Below the pieces are notes generated by a model. That model had not been told where the DNA came from. It did no database searches and was given only the letters and a program-made list of their open reading frames with translations. A program made the position numbers and the translations under genes. From contig NZ_VFID01000011.1 in assembly GCF_006542425.1 (NCBI RefSeq), positions 176,001 to 240,000 of the forward strand: a stretch of DNA of 64,000 bases, given 5' to 3'. Source of the stretch: Pseudoxanthomonas sp. z9 (lineage in GTDB: Bacteria; Pseudomonadota; Gammaproteobacteria; Xanthomonadales; Xanthomonadaceae). Every line of letters begins with the position of its first letter. The stretch's first letter is position 1. Below, piece after piece: positions 52,524 through 61,726 of the stretch.

Positions 52524-53744
52524 GTGATCGGAAGTCTCGAGCCACGGCCGCTGCAGGGCCAGCGCCTGCTGGTGTGTGTGGGCGGCGGCATCGCCGCGTA
52601 CAAGTCGCTGGAACTGGTGCGGCGGCTGCGCGACGCCGGCGCCGAGGTGCAGGTCGCCATGACCGAGGGCGCCCAGCAGTTCGTCACCGCGCTGAGCTTC
52701 CAGGCCCTGTCCGGCCATCCGGTCCGGACCAGCCTCTGGGACAGCGCCGCCGAAGCGGCCATGGGCCATATCGAACTCGCGCGCTGGGCCGATCGCATCC
52801 TGATCGCCCCGGCCACCGCCGACCTGCTGGCGCGGCTGACCCACGGCTTCGCCAACGACCTGGTCACCACCCTGTGCCTGGCGACCACCGCGCCGATCAC
52901 GGTGGCGCCCGCCATGAACCACCGGATGTGGCAGCACCCGGCCACGGTGGCCAACCTGGCGGTGCTGCGCCAGCGCGGCGTGCAGATCATCGGCCCGGAA
53001 GACGGCCCGCTGGCCGAAGGCGAATCCGGCCCGGGCCGCTTGAGCGAGCCGGAGGACATCGTCGCCGCGCTGGCCGCCGGTCACGCGCCTGCCGTGCGGG
53101 ATCTGGCTGGCGTGCGCGTCGTCGTCAGCGCCGGCCCGACCTACGAGGATCTGGATCCGGTCCGTTACCTGGGAAATCGCAGCAGCGGCAAGATGGGCTT
53201 CGCGGTGGCGGCCAGCGCGGCGCGACGCGGCGCCGAAGTGGTGCTGGTGGCCGGTCCGGTCCATCTGCCGACCCCGGCCGGGGTCACCCGCATCGACGTG
53301 CGCTCGGCCGCGCAGATGCGCCAGGCCGTGTTCGGCGCGTTGCCGGCCGACATCTACATAGGCGCGGCCGCGGTCGCCGACTACACCCCGCGGGTGGCGG
53401 TGCCGAACAAGATCAAGAAGACCGGCGAAACCCTCAGTCTGGATCTGGTGCGCACGCCGGACATCTTGGCCGAGGTCGCGGCCCAGACCCAGGCGCTGAA
53501 GCTGGTGGTCGGCTTCGCCGCCGAGACCGAGAACGTCGAGCACTACGCGCGCGGCAAACTGCAGGCCAAGCGCCTGGACATGATCGTCGCCAACCGGGTC
53601 GGCATCGCCGAAGGCGGTTTCGAAAGCGACCAGAACGCCCTGGTCGCCTACTGGAAGGACGGTGAGCGCGATTTCGGTTCGGCACCGAAGACCCGGCTGG
53701 CCGACGCCCTGATGGACCTGATCGTGGAGCGACTGAACGCATGA
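52524..53744 (+). CDS. coaBC: Coenzyme A biosynthesis bifunctional protein CoaBC
   Basis: A 406-residue fusion. The CoaC part (residues 1-190) decarboxylates phosphopantothenoylcysteine: [38 protein letters not shown] with the catalytic His before it (MGHIELA), and APAMNHRMW. The CoaB part (191-406) makes the cysteine adduct: [34 protein letters not shown] and the NKIKK lysine. The start is GTG at 52524 behind TAGGAAACC; TAAGCT at about 52487 is a possible -10. Overlaps dut by ATGA. Confidence 0.95.
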   Translation: MIGSLEPRPLQGQRLLVCVGGGIAAYKSLELVRRLRDAGAEVQVAMTEGAQQFVTALSFQALSGHPVRTSLWDSAAEAAMGHIELARWADRILIAPATADLLARLTHGFANDLVTTLCLATTAPITVAPAMNHRMWQHPATVANLAVLRQRGVQIIGPEDGPLAEGESGPGRLSEPEDIVAALAAGHAPAVRDLAGVRVVVSAGPTYEDLDPVRYLGNRSSGKMGFAVAASAARRGAEVVLVAGPVHLPTPAGVTRIDVRSAAQMRQAVFGALPADIYIGAAAVADYTPRVAVPNKIKKTGETLSLDLVRTPDILAEVAAQTQALKLVVGFAAETENVEHYARGKLQAKRLDMIVANRVGIAEGGFESDQNALVAYWKDGERDFGSAPKTRLADALMDLIVERLNA

Positions 53745-54211
53745 GCCCGGCTGGCACGCAATCCGTGGAACTGAAACTGCTGGACCCCCGGTTCGGCGAC
53801 GAATGGCCGCTGCCCGCGTATGCGACCGAGGCCAGCGCCGGCGTCGATCTGCGCGCGGCGCTCGACGCCACCCTCACCCTGCAGCCCGGCGACGCCGCGC
53901 TGGTGCCCAGCGGGCTGTCCGTGCACCTGGCGGATCCGCAGCTGTGCGCGGTGGTGTTGCCGCGCTCCGGGCTGGGTCACCGGCATGGCATCGTGCTGGG
54001 CAACGGCACCGGCCTGATCGACGCCGACTACCAGGGGCCGCTGCTGATCAGTGTCTGGAACCGCGGGCACGAGGCGTTCACCATCCAGCCCGGCGACCGC
54101 ATCGCCCAGTTGGTGGTGCTGCCCATCGTGCGCGTAAGCTTCCAGGTCGTGGATGCATTCGCCGACAGCGCCCGGGGAGCAGGCGGTTTCGGCCATACCG
54201 GATTGCGCTGA
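53741..54211 (+). CDS. dut: Deoxyuridine 5'-triphosphate nucleotidohydrolase
   Basis: A 156-residue trimeric dUTPase, which keeps dUTP low and makes dUMP for thymidylate. The five family motifs are present: [57 protein letters not shown] and the C-terminal arm GAGGFGHTG. Start overlaps the coaBC stop (ATGA). Confidence 0.96.
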   Translation: MSPAGTQSVELKLLDPRFGDEWPLPAYATEASAGVDLRAALDATLTLQPGDAALVPSGLSVHLADPQLCAVVLPRSGLGHRHGIVLGNGTGLIDADYQGPLLISVWNRGHEAFTIQPGDRIAQLVVLPIVRVSFQVVDAFADSARGAGGFGHTGLR

Positions 54212-54227
54212 GGGGGGACGGACGCGC

Positions 54228-56558
54228 ATGAGCAGATCGAGCGAAGCTGGACGTCGGTTGCCGCTGGGCGACCTTTCGCGGGCACTGCCGGGGTTGGCCG
54301 TGCTCGGCCTCCTGCTGGCCGGATGGCTGGGCTGGAGCGGCGTGCGCCAGTGGCGCGACGCCGATCGCGGCGAGGCGCTTGAACAGGCCCGCGATGCCGG
54401 CGTGGCCGCGCTGGAATCCGCCTACCGGGACCAGATTGCGCAATTGACCCGGCGCATGGCCGGCGACGCGGTGAAGACCGCGTTGGGCGGCAGCGATCCC
54501 GCCGCGACCGCCCAGGCTATCCGGCAGGGTTGGGCGGAGGCCGAGCACGTGGAGATCCTGCCGCGCGATCTGGCCCAGGCGTACGCCGATCCGGCCGCGT
54601 TCGGTTACAGCCGGCTGGCCTTGCTGGAAGCGGCCCAACAAGGGCAGGCGGTGGTCGCGCGGGTGGTCCGGGACCAGGGCAAGGCGGCACTCGGGCTGGC
54701 TGTGGATACCCAGCAGGGCGTGGTGTATGCGCGCCTGCCACTGTCCCGGCTGACCGCCGGCTTCGAAGCCGTGGCGATGCCGCCGGGCACCTACCTGGCG
54801 CTGCGCCAGGGCAACTTCAACGTCCTCCAGCGCGGCAGCGCGAACCTGGCCGATGAGGCCGAAGTGATGGCGCATGCCGTGGGCAAGACCGGCCTGCGCG
54901 TGGCCGCGGCGCAGCCGGACAGTGAATCCGGCCCGTTCGGGCTGGGCGCCCTGGGTAGTTCGATTGGCGCCGTGCTGGCGGCCGCGCTGGCGGTACTGGC
55001 CTGGCTGGCGGCTCGCGGCGGTCTGAAGATTCCCGCCCTGCGCCGTGGCGAGGCGGTCACGGCCGACGTCGATGAACCCACCCTGGGCCAGGCGCTGGAA
55101 CGCGATCCGCTGCCAGTGGCGACCCGGCCGACCAGTTCCCCCCCACAGACAGGCAGCATGAGCAGAGAACGCATTCCGGTGGATGTCGATCCCGGCATCT
55201 TCCGCGCATACGACATCCGCGGCATCGTCGGAAAAACCCTCAACGTGGAAGTCGCCGAGTGCATCGGGCAGGCCATCGGCAGCGTGATGCAGGAGCAGGA
55301 CCTGACCGACATTGTGGTCGGGCGCGACGGTCGCCTGTCCGGGCCGGAATTGGTGGGCGGGCTGATTGCCGGCCTGCGCCGCGCCGGGCGCAACGTCATC
55401 GACATCGGCATGGTGCCCACGCCGGTGGCCTACTTCGGCGCCTACCAGTTGCGCGCCGGCAGCTGCGTGGCGGTGACCGGCAGCCATAATCCGCCGGACT
55501 ACAACGGATTCAAGATCGTGGTGGGTGGTGAAACCCTTTCCGGCGCCACCATCACCGATCTGTACGAGCGCATCCGCGATGGCCGGCTGCACGAAGCCGC
55601 CACCCCGGGCGACGTGCAGGAACGCGACATCGCCGCCGACTACATCCAGCGGATCGCCGACGACGTGCAACTGGAGCGTCCGCTGAAGGTGGTGCTGGAC
55701 GCCGGCAACGGCGTGGCTGGCGACATCGCACCGCGCCTGCTCGAATCGATCGGCGCGGATGTCATTCCGCTGTACTGCGAAGTGGATGGCACGTTCCCCA
55801 ACCACCACCCCGATCCGAGCGAACCCCACAACCTGGAAGACCTGATCCAGATGGTGAAGCGTTTCGACGCCGACCTGGGCCTGGCCTTCGACGGCGACGG
55901 TGATCGCCTCGGCGTGGTGACCCGGGAAGGCGCCGTGATCTTCCCCGATCGGTTGCTGATGCTGTTCGCCGCCGATGTGCTGGAACGCAATCCCGGCGCG
56001 ATGATCATCTACGACGTCAAATGCACCGGAAAGCTGCAGCCCTGGATCCTGCGCAACGGCGGCACGCCGCTGATGTGGAAGACCGGGCATTCGCTGATCA
56101 AGGCCAAGATGCGCGAAACCGGCGCCGAACTGGCGGGCGAGATGAGCGGCCACTTCTTCTTCCAGGAACGCTGGTACGGCTTCGATGACGGCCTGTATTC
56201 GGCCGCACGCCTGCTGGAAATCCTTGCCCTGCGCGAGGACACGCCGTCGGAAGTCCTGTCGGCGCTGCCGGACGGCATCGCCACCCCGGAAATCAAGGTG
56301 CCGGTGGAAGCGGAAACGCCGCATGCGGTGGTCGAGCGTTTCGTCGAGACGGCGCGCTTCGACGGCGCCCGCGTGGCGACCATCGACGGCCTGCGGGCGG
56401 ACTGGGACGACGGCTGGGGCCTGCTGCGCGCTTCCAACACCACGCCCATCCTGGTGCTGCGTTTCGAAGCCGACAACGAGGCGGCGCTCGCGCGCATCAA
56501 GGACGTGTTCCGCGCCCATCTGGCGCTGGTGGCGCCGGACCTGACCGCGACCTTCTAG
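54228..56558 (+). CDS. Phosphomannomutase/phosphoglucomutase (AlgC/XanA-like) with N-terminal membrane domain
   Basis: A 776-residue protein of two halves. From about residue 311 on it is a complete phosphohexomutase: phosphoserine loop VTGSHNPPDYNGFK, metal loop FDGDGDRLG, sugar loop GEMSGHFFF, phosphate site RASNTTP. The enzyme makes mannose-1-P and glucose-1-P for exopolysaccharide and LPS. The first 310 residues are unusual: two membrane helices (near 20-37 and 243-266) with a periplasmic loop of 200 residues. An internal ATG at 55158 (MSRERIPVDVD) would give a soluble enzyme of normal size (466). The long form is also seen in related pseudomonads and xanthomonads. Third gene of coaBC-dut-mutase. 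Confidence 0.92.
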   Translation: MSRSSEAGRRLPLGDLSRALPGLAVLGLLLAGWLGWSGVRQWRDADRGEALEQARDAGVAALESAYRDQIAQLTRRMAGDAVKTALGGSDPAATAQAIRQGWAEAEHVEILPRDLAQAYADPAAFGYSRLALLEAAQQGQAVVARVVRDQGKAALGLAVDTQQGVVYARLPLSRLTAGFEAVAMPPGTYLALRQGNFNVLQRGSANLADEAEVMAHAVGKTGLRVAAAQPDSESGPFGLGALGSSIGAVLAAALAVLAWLAARGGLKIPALRRGEAVTADVDEPTLGQALERDPLPVATRPTSSPPQTGSMSRERIPVDVDPGIFRAYDIRGIVGKTLNVEVAECIGQAIGSVMQEQDLTDIVVGRDGRLSGPELVGGLIAGLRRAGRNVIDIGMVPTPVAYFGAYQLRAGSCVAVTGSHNPPDYNGFKIVVGGETLSGATITDLYERIRDGRLHEAATPGDVQERDIAADYIQRIADDVQLERPLKVVLDAGNGVAGDIAPRLLESIGADVIPLYCEVDGTFPNHHPDPSEPHNLEDLIQMVKRFDADLGLAFDGDGDRLGVVTREGAVIFPDRLLMLFAADVLERNPGAMIIYDVKCTGKLQPWILRNGGTPLMWKTGHSLIKAKMRETGAELAGEMSGHFFFQERWYGFDDGLYSAARLLEILALREDTPSEVLSALPDGIATPEIKVPVEAETPHAVVERFVETARFDGARVATIDGLRADWDDGWGLLRASNTTPILVLRFEADNEAALARIKDVFRAHLALVAPDLTATF

Positions 56559-56614
56559 TCTCGGTCACGAGGTTCCGCGCGGCAGCGGCAGGCCGCGGCC
56601 ACGCGGCGGTGCCC

Positions 56615-57307
56615 TCAGGCGCCGGGTGGTGCGGCACCCGGCGAAGACCCGGTCGCCGGCGTCGCCGTCGCCGGATCGGGGCCCTTCATTTCGCGGTAGC
56701 GCTGCATGATCTCGGCGATTTCCACGTCCAGCTCCGCGCGCTGGCGTTCGAAACTGGCCTGCAACTGGCGCTGGCGCATCAGATCCGCATGCCGGCTGCG
56801 GATGCTGGCGGTGGTCTCGGCCGATATCGTCTGCCCGGCCAGTTCCCGGTCGCCGGCAACCTGCAGCAGGCTGACCAGGCCTTCGCGCAGGCTGACCACG
56901 TTGTAGCGCGCGGTCTTGATGTTGTTGTCGACGATGGCGATGCGCTCGTTGAACACCCGGCGCAATTCTTCCTCGCTGCGATAGGACAGCAGCATCGCCT
57001 GCTCGGTACGGCGGCGGGTTTCCTGCGCCGCTTCGTCCAGTTGCGCCTGGATCCTCGCCGCCTCGGCCTGCGCGCGTTCCTCCTCGGTCAGCGCCCGGTC
57101 CACTTCGGCGGTGCGCAGGCCGCTCGCGGCGTTGATTTCCTCGCGCGCGCGCGTCACCGCCTCGGCCGGCAGGGCGTCGCTGCACACGCGCTGGCCGTTC
57201 TCGTTCCAGCAATAGAGTTTCTTGGCGGCCGGCTTGTTTTGCGCGCTGGCCAGCGCCATCGAGAGCAGGCCTACCGGCAATGCCAGCCAGAAAATGGAAC
57301 TCCGCAT
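56615..57307 (-). CDS. DUF4124-domain secreted coiled-coil protein
   Basis: A 230-residue protein with a signal peptide (FWLALPVGLLSMALASAQ), a short DUF4124 motif (KKLYCWNENGQRVCSDALP, with two Cys that may pair) and then a long charged helical part (residues 55-205) likely to form coiled coils. The tail is Pro/Ala-rich. Envelope protein of unknown function. Start at 57307; it is 19 bases downstream of pyrE on the same strand. Confidence 0.75.
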   Translation of the reverse strand: MRSSIFWLALPVGLLSMALASAQNKPAAKKLYCWNENGQRVCSDALPAEAVTRAREEINAASGLRTAEVDRALTEEERAQAEAARIQAQLDEAAQETRRRTEQAMLLSYRSEEELRRVFNERIAIVDNNIKTARYNVVSLREGLVSLLQVAGDRELAGQTISAETTASIRSRHADLMRQRQLQASFERQRAELDVEIAEIMQRYREMKGPDPATATPATGSSPGAAPPGA

Positions 57308-57326
57308 GTGCAGCCCCCTGCTGCCG

Positions 57327-58004
57327 TCAGTCCGACGAACCGCTGCCATAGCGCGCCCGGTAGGCGAGCAGGTCTTCGCGGTGATGGACAAGTTCCGCGC
57401 TTTCCCCGGCGAAATCAAGCAGATCGTGCAGGTTGGCCACGGCCACCACCGGCACGCCGGTTTCGGCGGCGACCGCCTGGGCGGCCGACAGCCGCGCGCT
57501 GCCCGCTCCCTCACCGGGTTCGGTCAGTACCTCCTGCCGATCCAGCGCCACCACGATCCCGGCCGGGCGGCCGCCGCCGGCGCGGATCAGGCCCAGCGCC
57601 TCGCGGATGGCGGTCCCGGCGGTGATGACGTCGTCCACGATGAGCACGTTGCGGCCATCCAGCGGCGCGCCGATCAGCAGGCCGCCTTCACCGTGGTCCT
57701 TGGCTTCCTTGCGGTTGAAGGCCAGCGGCACGTCGCGGCCGCGCCGCGCGTACTCGCAACCCACTGCGGTCGCCAGCGGAATGCCCTTGTAGGCCGGGCC
57801 GAACAGCAGATCGAACTGCAGGCCGGCGGCGTCCACCGCGTCGGCGTAGCAGGCCGCCAGTTCGGCCAGGCGGGCGCCGCTGTCGAAGCGGCCGGCATTG
57901 AAGAAATAGGGACTGAGCCGACCGGACTTGAGGGTGAACTCGCCGAAACGCAGGGCCTGCGCGTGCAGGGCGAGCTGGAGGAAGCGGGCGCGGTGATCGG
58001 ACAT
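57327..58004 (-). CDS. pyrE: Orotate phosphoribosyltransferase
   Basis: A 225-residue enzyme that adds orotate to PRPP in UMP synthesis. The PRPP motif is VLIVDDVITAGTAIREAL, and FGEFTLKSGRLSPYFFNAG, LLFGPAYKGIPLA and RKEAKDHGEGG are the other conserved parts. Start at 58004. Divergent from the exonuclease III gene, the order seen for pyrE-crc in Pseudomonas. Confidence 0.95.
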   Translation of the reverse strand: MSDHRARFLQLALHAQALRFGEFTLKSGRLSPYFFNAGRFDSGARLAELAACYADAVDAAGLQFDLLFGPAYKGIPLATAVGCEYARRGRDVPLAFNRKEAKDHGEGGLLIGAPLDGRNVLIVDDVITAGTAIREALGLIRAGGGRPAGIVVALDRQEVLTEPGEGAGSARLSAAQAVAAETGVPVVAVANLHDLLDFAGESAELVHHREDLLAYRARYGSGSSD

Positions 58005-58116
58005 GGCGGTGCGTTCGGCGGGCGAGGGATGGAAGCATAGCGGTTCCGTGCCACCGGCCTCCACGCATGCGGTACGCTCTTGCGACCTCTTTCCCGTTCC
58101 GCGGACCGTTTTTCAC

Positions 58117-58890
58117 ATGCGCATCATCAGTTTCAACGCCAACGGCCTGCGTTCGGCCGCCAACAAGGGCTTCTTCGAGTGGTTCGGCCAGCAGGACGCC
58201 GACGTGCTGTGCGTGCAGGAAACCAAGGCGCAGGAACATCAGCTCAGCGGCCCTGCCTTCCTGCCGGAGGGCTACAAGGCCTGGTTCCGCGACGCCACCA
58301 CCAAGAAGGGCTACAGCGGCGTGGCGATCTACAGCCGGCGTGAACCCGATGAAGTGCGCACGGCGCTGGGCTGGGACGAATTCGACGAGGAAGGCCGTTA
58401 CCTGGAAGCGCGCTACGGCAACCTGAGCGTGGTCTCCTTCTACATTCCCTCCGGCTCGTCCGGTGAACTGCGGCAGGGCTTCAAGTTCAGGGTGATGGAC
58501 TGGCTGGCGCCAATCCTGGACGAATGGCGCCGCAGCGGGCGCGACTACGTGCTGTGCGGCGACTGGAACATCGTGCGCACCCGCCTGGACATCAAGAACT
58601 GGACCAGCAACCAGAAGAACTCCGGTTGCCTGCCCGCCGAGCGTGATTGGCTCAACGGCATGTGCGTGGACGAGGGCGGCTGGGTCGATGCCTACCGCAG
58701 CCTGCATCCGGAAGGCCAGGACTACACCTGGTGGAGCAATCGCGGCGGCGCGCGCGCCAACAACGTCGGATGGCGCATCGACTACCAGTTCGTCACCCCG
58801 TCGCTGCGTGACCGGCTTCAGCGCTGCGCGATCTACCGCGACAGCTGGTTCTCCGACCACGCGCCGTTCACGGTGGACTACGCCGGATGA
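58117..58890 (+). CDS. xthA: Exodeoxyribonuclease III
   Basis: A 257-residue AP endonuclease/3'-exonuclease. All catalytic groups are present: SFNANGLRSA, CVQETKAQ, the CGDWNIVR loop, WRIDYQFVT and WFSDHAPFTVDY. The place next to pyrE is that of the Pseudomonas regulator Crc, which has the same fold but has lost these residues (CGSLYV in place of CGDWNI). So this one should be an active nuclease. Start at 58117 (MRIISFNANG). Confidence 0.93.
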   Translation: MRIISFNANGLRSAANKGFFEWFGQQDADVLCVQETKAQEHQLSGPAFLPEGYKAWFRDATTKKGYSGVAIYSRREPDEVRTALGWDEFDEEGRYLEARYGNLSVVSFYIPSGSSGELRQGFKFRVMDWLAPILDEWRRSGRDYVLCGDWNIVRTRLDIKNWTSNQKNSGCLPAERDWLNGMCVDEGGWVDAYRSLHPEGQDYTWWSNRGGARANNVGWRIDYQFVTPSLRDRLQRCAIYRDSWFSDHAPFTVDYAG

Positions 58891-60203
58891 GCGTGCCCGC
58901 GGCGGCCAAGGCGCCGGTGTCCTACAAGGGCTGGTCCGGCATCCGACGGGCGTTCGCCACGCCAGCCGCCTTCACCATGCTGCTGCTCGGTTTCGGCAGT
59001 GGCCTGCCGTTCCTGCTGATTGCGTCGGCGACGCTCAGCACCCGCCTGCGCGACGTGGGGCTGGATCTGGGCAGCATCGGTCTGATCAGCCTCGCCAGCT
59101 TTTTCTACCTGCTCAAGTTCCTGTGGGCGCCGCTGGTGGATCGCTACACCTTTCCGTTGACCGCGTTTCTCGGGCGCCGGCGCTCATGGTTGCTGGTGGC
59201 CCAATTGGGCGTGGCGGCGGGACTGTTCGCATTGGCGTTCACCCGTCCCGAACTCGGCGTCGGCGCATTGGTGGGATGGGTGCTGTTCGCGTCGCTTGCC
59301 GGTGCGACCCAGGATTCGGTGGTCGACGCCTACCGCATCGAGATCGCGCCGGCCGAGGCGCAGGCCGCGCTCGCGGCCACCTATACGTTGGGCTACCGGG
59401 TCGGCCTGATCCTGGCCGGCGCCGGCGCGCTTTACATCGCCGAATTCAGCGGCTGGAAGAACGCCTACCTGGCGATGACCGCGCTCATGCTGCTGCCGAT
59501 TCTCGCCACGTTGTTCAGTCGCGAACCCGCCGCGCCCGAAGCGGCCGTGAGCCGGCGCATCGATTTCATCGGCGCGTTCTGGCAGCCCTTCGTCAGCTTC
59601 TTCCAGACCAATGGCCTGATGCTGGGCGTGGTGCTGCTGCTGTTCGTGGGCCTTTTCAAGTTCCCGGATCAGGTGATCGGGGTGATGGCGGGGCCGTTCT
59701 ATCTGGATTCCGGCTACAGCAAGTCCGACATCGCCACCGTCTCCAAGTTGTATGGAGTTTGGACCGGCATCGCCGGCGCCTTCCTGGGCGGCGTCTGCGT
59801 GGCCGCGTTCGGTTTCCGCCGGATGCTGGCGATCGCGGCCATCGCGGTGGCCTGTTCCAACATCGCCTTCCTGCTGATGGCCCAGCATCCTTCCGAAATC
59901 TGGGCGTTCTACGCCGCCATCACCGCCGACAACCTCTCGCAGGGTTTCGCCGGTACCGTGCTGGTGGCCTTCATGTCATCGCTGACCAACCGCAATTTCA
60001 CCGCCACCCAGTACGCGTTGCTGGTCTCGCTGGCGAACCTGCCGGGCAAGTTCATCGGCGGGGTGTCCGGCTACGTCGTCGAAGCCACGTCCTATAGCGC
60101 CTTTTTCCTGATGAGCGCGCTCACGGTCATCCCGACGCTGCTGCTGCTGGCCTGGTTGTGGAAGCATATCCGTGAGAATGAAGGTGGCGGCACGTCGTCC
60201 TGA
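58887..60203 (+). CDS. MFS permease, AmpG-like
   Basis: A 438-residue transporter with 12 to 14 membrane helices. MLLLGFGSGLPFLLIASATL, SLASFFYLLKFLWAPLVDRY and ASLAGATQDSVVDAYRIE are conserved in AmpG, the importer of anhydro-muropeptides for cell-wall recycling. The first gene codon overlaps the xthA stop (ATGA). The nearby anmK and M23 peptidase genes support a part in murein recycling. Other members of the family carry other compounds, so the substrate remains inferred. Confidence 0.85.
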   Translation: MSVPAAAKAPVSYKGWSGIRRAFATPAAFTMLLLGFGSGLPFLLIASATLSTRLRDVGLDLGSIGLISLASFFYLLKFLWAPLVDRYTFPLTAFLGRRRSWLLVAQLGVAAGLFALAFTRPELGVGALVGWVLFASLAGATQDSVVDAYRIEIAPAEAQAALAATYTLGYRVGLILAGAGALYIAEFSGWKNAYLAMTALMLLPILATLFSREPAAPEAAVSRRIDFIGAFWQPFVSFFQTNGLMLGVVLLLFVGLFKFPDQVIGVMAGPFYLDSGYSKSDIATVSKLYGVWTGIAGAFLGGVCVAAFGFRRMLAIAAIAVACSNIAFLLMAQHPSEIWAFYAAITADNLSQGFAGTVLVAFMSSLTNRNFTATQYALLVSLANLPGKFIGGVSGYVVEATSYSAFFLMSALTVIPTLLLLAWLWKHIRENEGGGTSS

Positions 60204-60255
60204 GCCGCCGCGGGGCTGAGCGGGGATGGCGCAGGGCAGGGAAAAGGGGAACGAG

Positions 60256-60483
60256 ATGACCGACATCGTGCTGAAGGACATCGATCCGCTGTTGACCGAC
60301 CGGATCCGCCGGATCGCCCAGGCCCGCGGCTGGAACATGCATGACACCCTGTTCAACCTGATCGAACAGGGCCTCTTCCATTGCGAAGCGGAAGTCCGCA
60401 GCGGTTTCGACGACGGCGAAGTGGACGCGCTGACCGCGGCAATCAACGCCCTTAAGGACGTTCCGGCCGGCAAGGGCTTCTGA
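60256..60483 (+). CDS. Small RHH-like DNA-binding protein
   Basis: A 75-residue acidic protein, MTDIVLKDIDPLLTDRIRRI followed by ARGWNMHDTLFNLIEQGLF. The beta-strand IVLKDI, then two helices, is the layout of ribbon-helix-helix proteins of the FitA/Arc type. GGGGA stands eight bases before the ATG at 60256. There is no toxin gene beside it, so an antitoxin role is not supported. It lies 52 bases after the permease gene. Confidence 0.65.
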   Translation: MTDIVLKDIDPLLTDRIRRIAQARGWNMHDTLFNLIEQGLFHCEAEVRSGFDDGEVDALTAAINALKDVPAGKGF

Positions 60484-60489
60484 GCCGGC

Positions 60490-61635
60490 TCAGGCCGGGA
60501 ACACCGTTCCCAGTACCCGCGGCCCCTTGGCGCCGGTGACGGCAGGCAGGTTGCCGGGTCGTCCGGCGAGGGTTTCCCGGGCCAGCCAGGCGAAACCCAT
60601 CGCCTCCACGAAATCCGGATCCAGCCCGTGGGCAGCCGTGGATTCGACGCTCACCTCCGGCATCCAGGCCGCCAGCCGCGCCATCAGGCGCGCGTTATGC
60701 ACGCCGCCGCCGCAGACCAGCACCCGGCGAGTACCGGGCTGGTTGGCGCGCAGGGCGTCGGTGATGGTGGCCGCGGTCAGTTCCAGCAAGGTCGCCTGCA
60801 CGTCGGCGGGCGACGCCGGATGGTCGCCCAATCGCGCCTCCAGCCAGGCCAGGTGAAACTGTTCGCGCCCGGTGCTCTTGGGCGGCGGCAGGGTGAACCA
60901 GGGCTCCTCGAGCAACCGCGCCAGCAGCGCTTCATCGGCCTGGCCACCGGCCGCGAACGCGCCGCCCGCGTCAAACGCCGCGCCGGTGTGGCGCTCGCAC
61001 CAGGCGTCCATCAGTGCATTGGCCGGGCCGGTGTCGAAACCGCGCACGGCAATTCCATCGCCGCTGCGCGGCAACAGGGTGAAGTTGCCGATGCCGCCGA
61101 GATTGAGCACCGCGCGCTCCTCCTCCGCGGAACCCAGCAGGGCGGCATGGAAAGCCGGCATCAACGGTGCGCCATGGCCGCCGGCGGCCACGTCGCGGCG
61201 GCGGAAATCGGCCACCGTGTCGATACCGCTGCGCTCGGCGATCACGTTGCCGTCGCCGACCTGCCAGGTGAAGGGTGGATCGGCGTGGGGACGATGGCGG
61301 ATGGTCTGGCCGTGCGAACCGATCGCGCGGACGTCGCGGGCGGGAACACCGGCCTCATCGAGCAGGCGCAGCGCCGCTTCGGCGAAGTGGATGCCGGTCA
61401 ACGCGTCCAGCCGGCCCACCTCGTCCAGTGAAGCGGCATCGCCCCCCTGGCCGAGCGCGATCAACGCGCCGCGCGTGGCCTCGTCCCAGCGATAGGTGCG
61501 GCCCAGCAGCAGTTCACAGCGCAGCGCGGAGGCATGCTGGTCAAAGCGCACCAGGGCGGCGTCGATGCCGTCGGCGCTGGTACCGGAGATCAGGCCCAGG
61601 AAAAGCGCCGGGGACGCCGCGTCGGCAGGGGACAT
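60490..61635 (-). CDS. anmK: Anhydro-N-acetylmuramic acid kinase
   Basis: A 381-residue sugar kinase of cell-wall recycling; it opens the anhydro ring of anhMurNAc and phosphorylates it. ATP site [18 protein letters not shown], then [42 protein letters not shown] and [14 protein letters not shown] are conserved, with CGGGVHN near the end. Start at 61635. Lies between an AmpG-like permease and an M23 murein peptidase. Confidence 0.94.
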   Translation of the reverse strand: MSPADAASPALFLGLISGTSADGIDAALVRFDQHASALRCELLLGRTYRWDEATRGALIALGQGGDAASLDEVGRLDALTGIHFAEAALRLLDEAGVPARDVRAIGSHGQTIRHRPHADPPFTWQVGDGNVIAERSGIDTVADFRRRDVAAGGHGAPLMPAFHAALLGSAEEERAVLNLGGIGNFTLLPRSGDGIAVRGFDTGPANALMDAWCERHTGAAFDAGGAFAAGGQADEALLARLLEEPWFTLPPPKSTGREQFHLAWLEARLGDHPASPADVQATLLELTAATITDALRANQPGTRRVLVCGGGVHNARLMARLAAWMPEVSVESTAAHGLDPDFVEAMGFAWLARETLAGRPGNLPAVTGAKGPRVLGTVFPA

Positions 61636-61689
61636 GCAAGATTCCGTGACTGTGCGCGCACGCGCCGGTACGTCGAAGATTACGCCAAT

Positions 61690-61715
61690 GGGACTCCCGC
61701 GCTCGCGGGAGTCCC
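61690..61715. terminator. Hairpin downstream of the M23 peptidase gene
   Basis: Inverted repeat GGGACTCCCGC with GCGGGAGTCCC around a four-base loop, between the M23 peptidase stop codon and the anmK start on the minus strand. No T run is present, so it is a weak terminator candidate. Confidence 0.4.
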
Positions 61716-61726
61716 GGTATCGCGGC

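Noticed and set aside
60256..60483. Antitoxin of a toxin-antitoxin pair
   Set aside because: RHH-like form, but no toxin gene adjoins; flanked by a permease and anmK.
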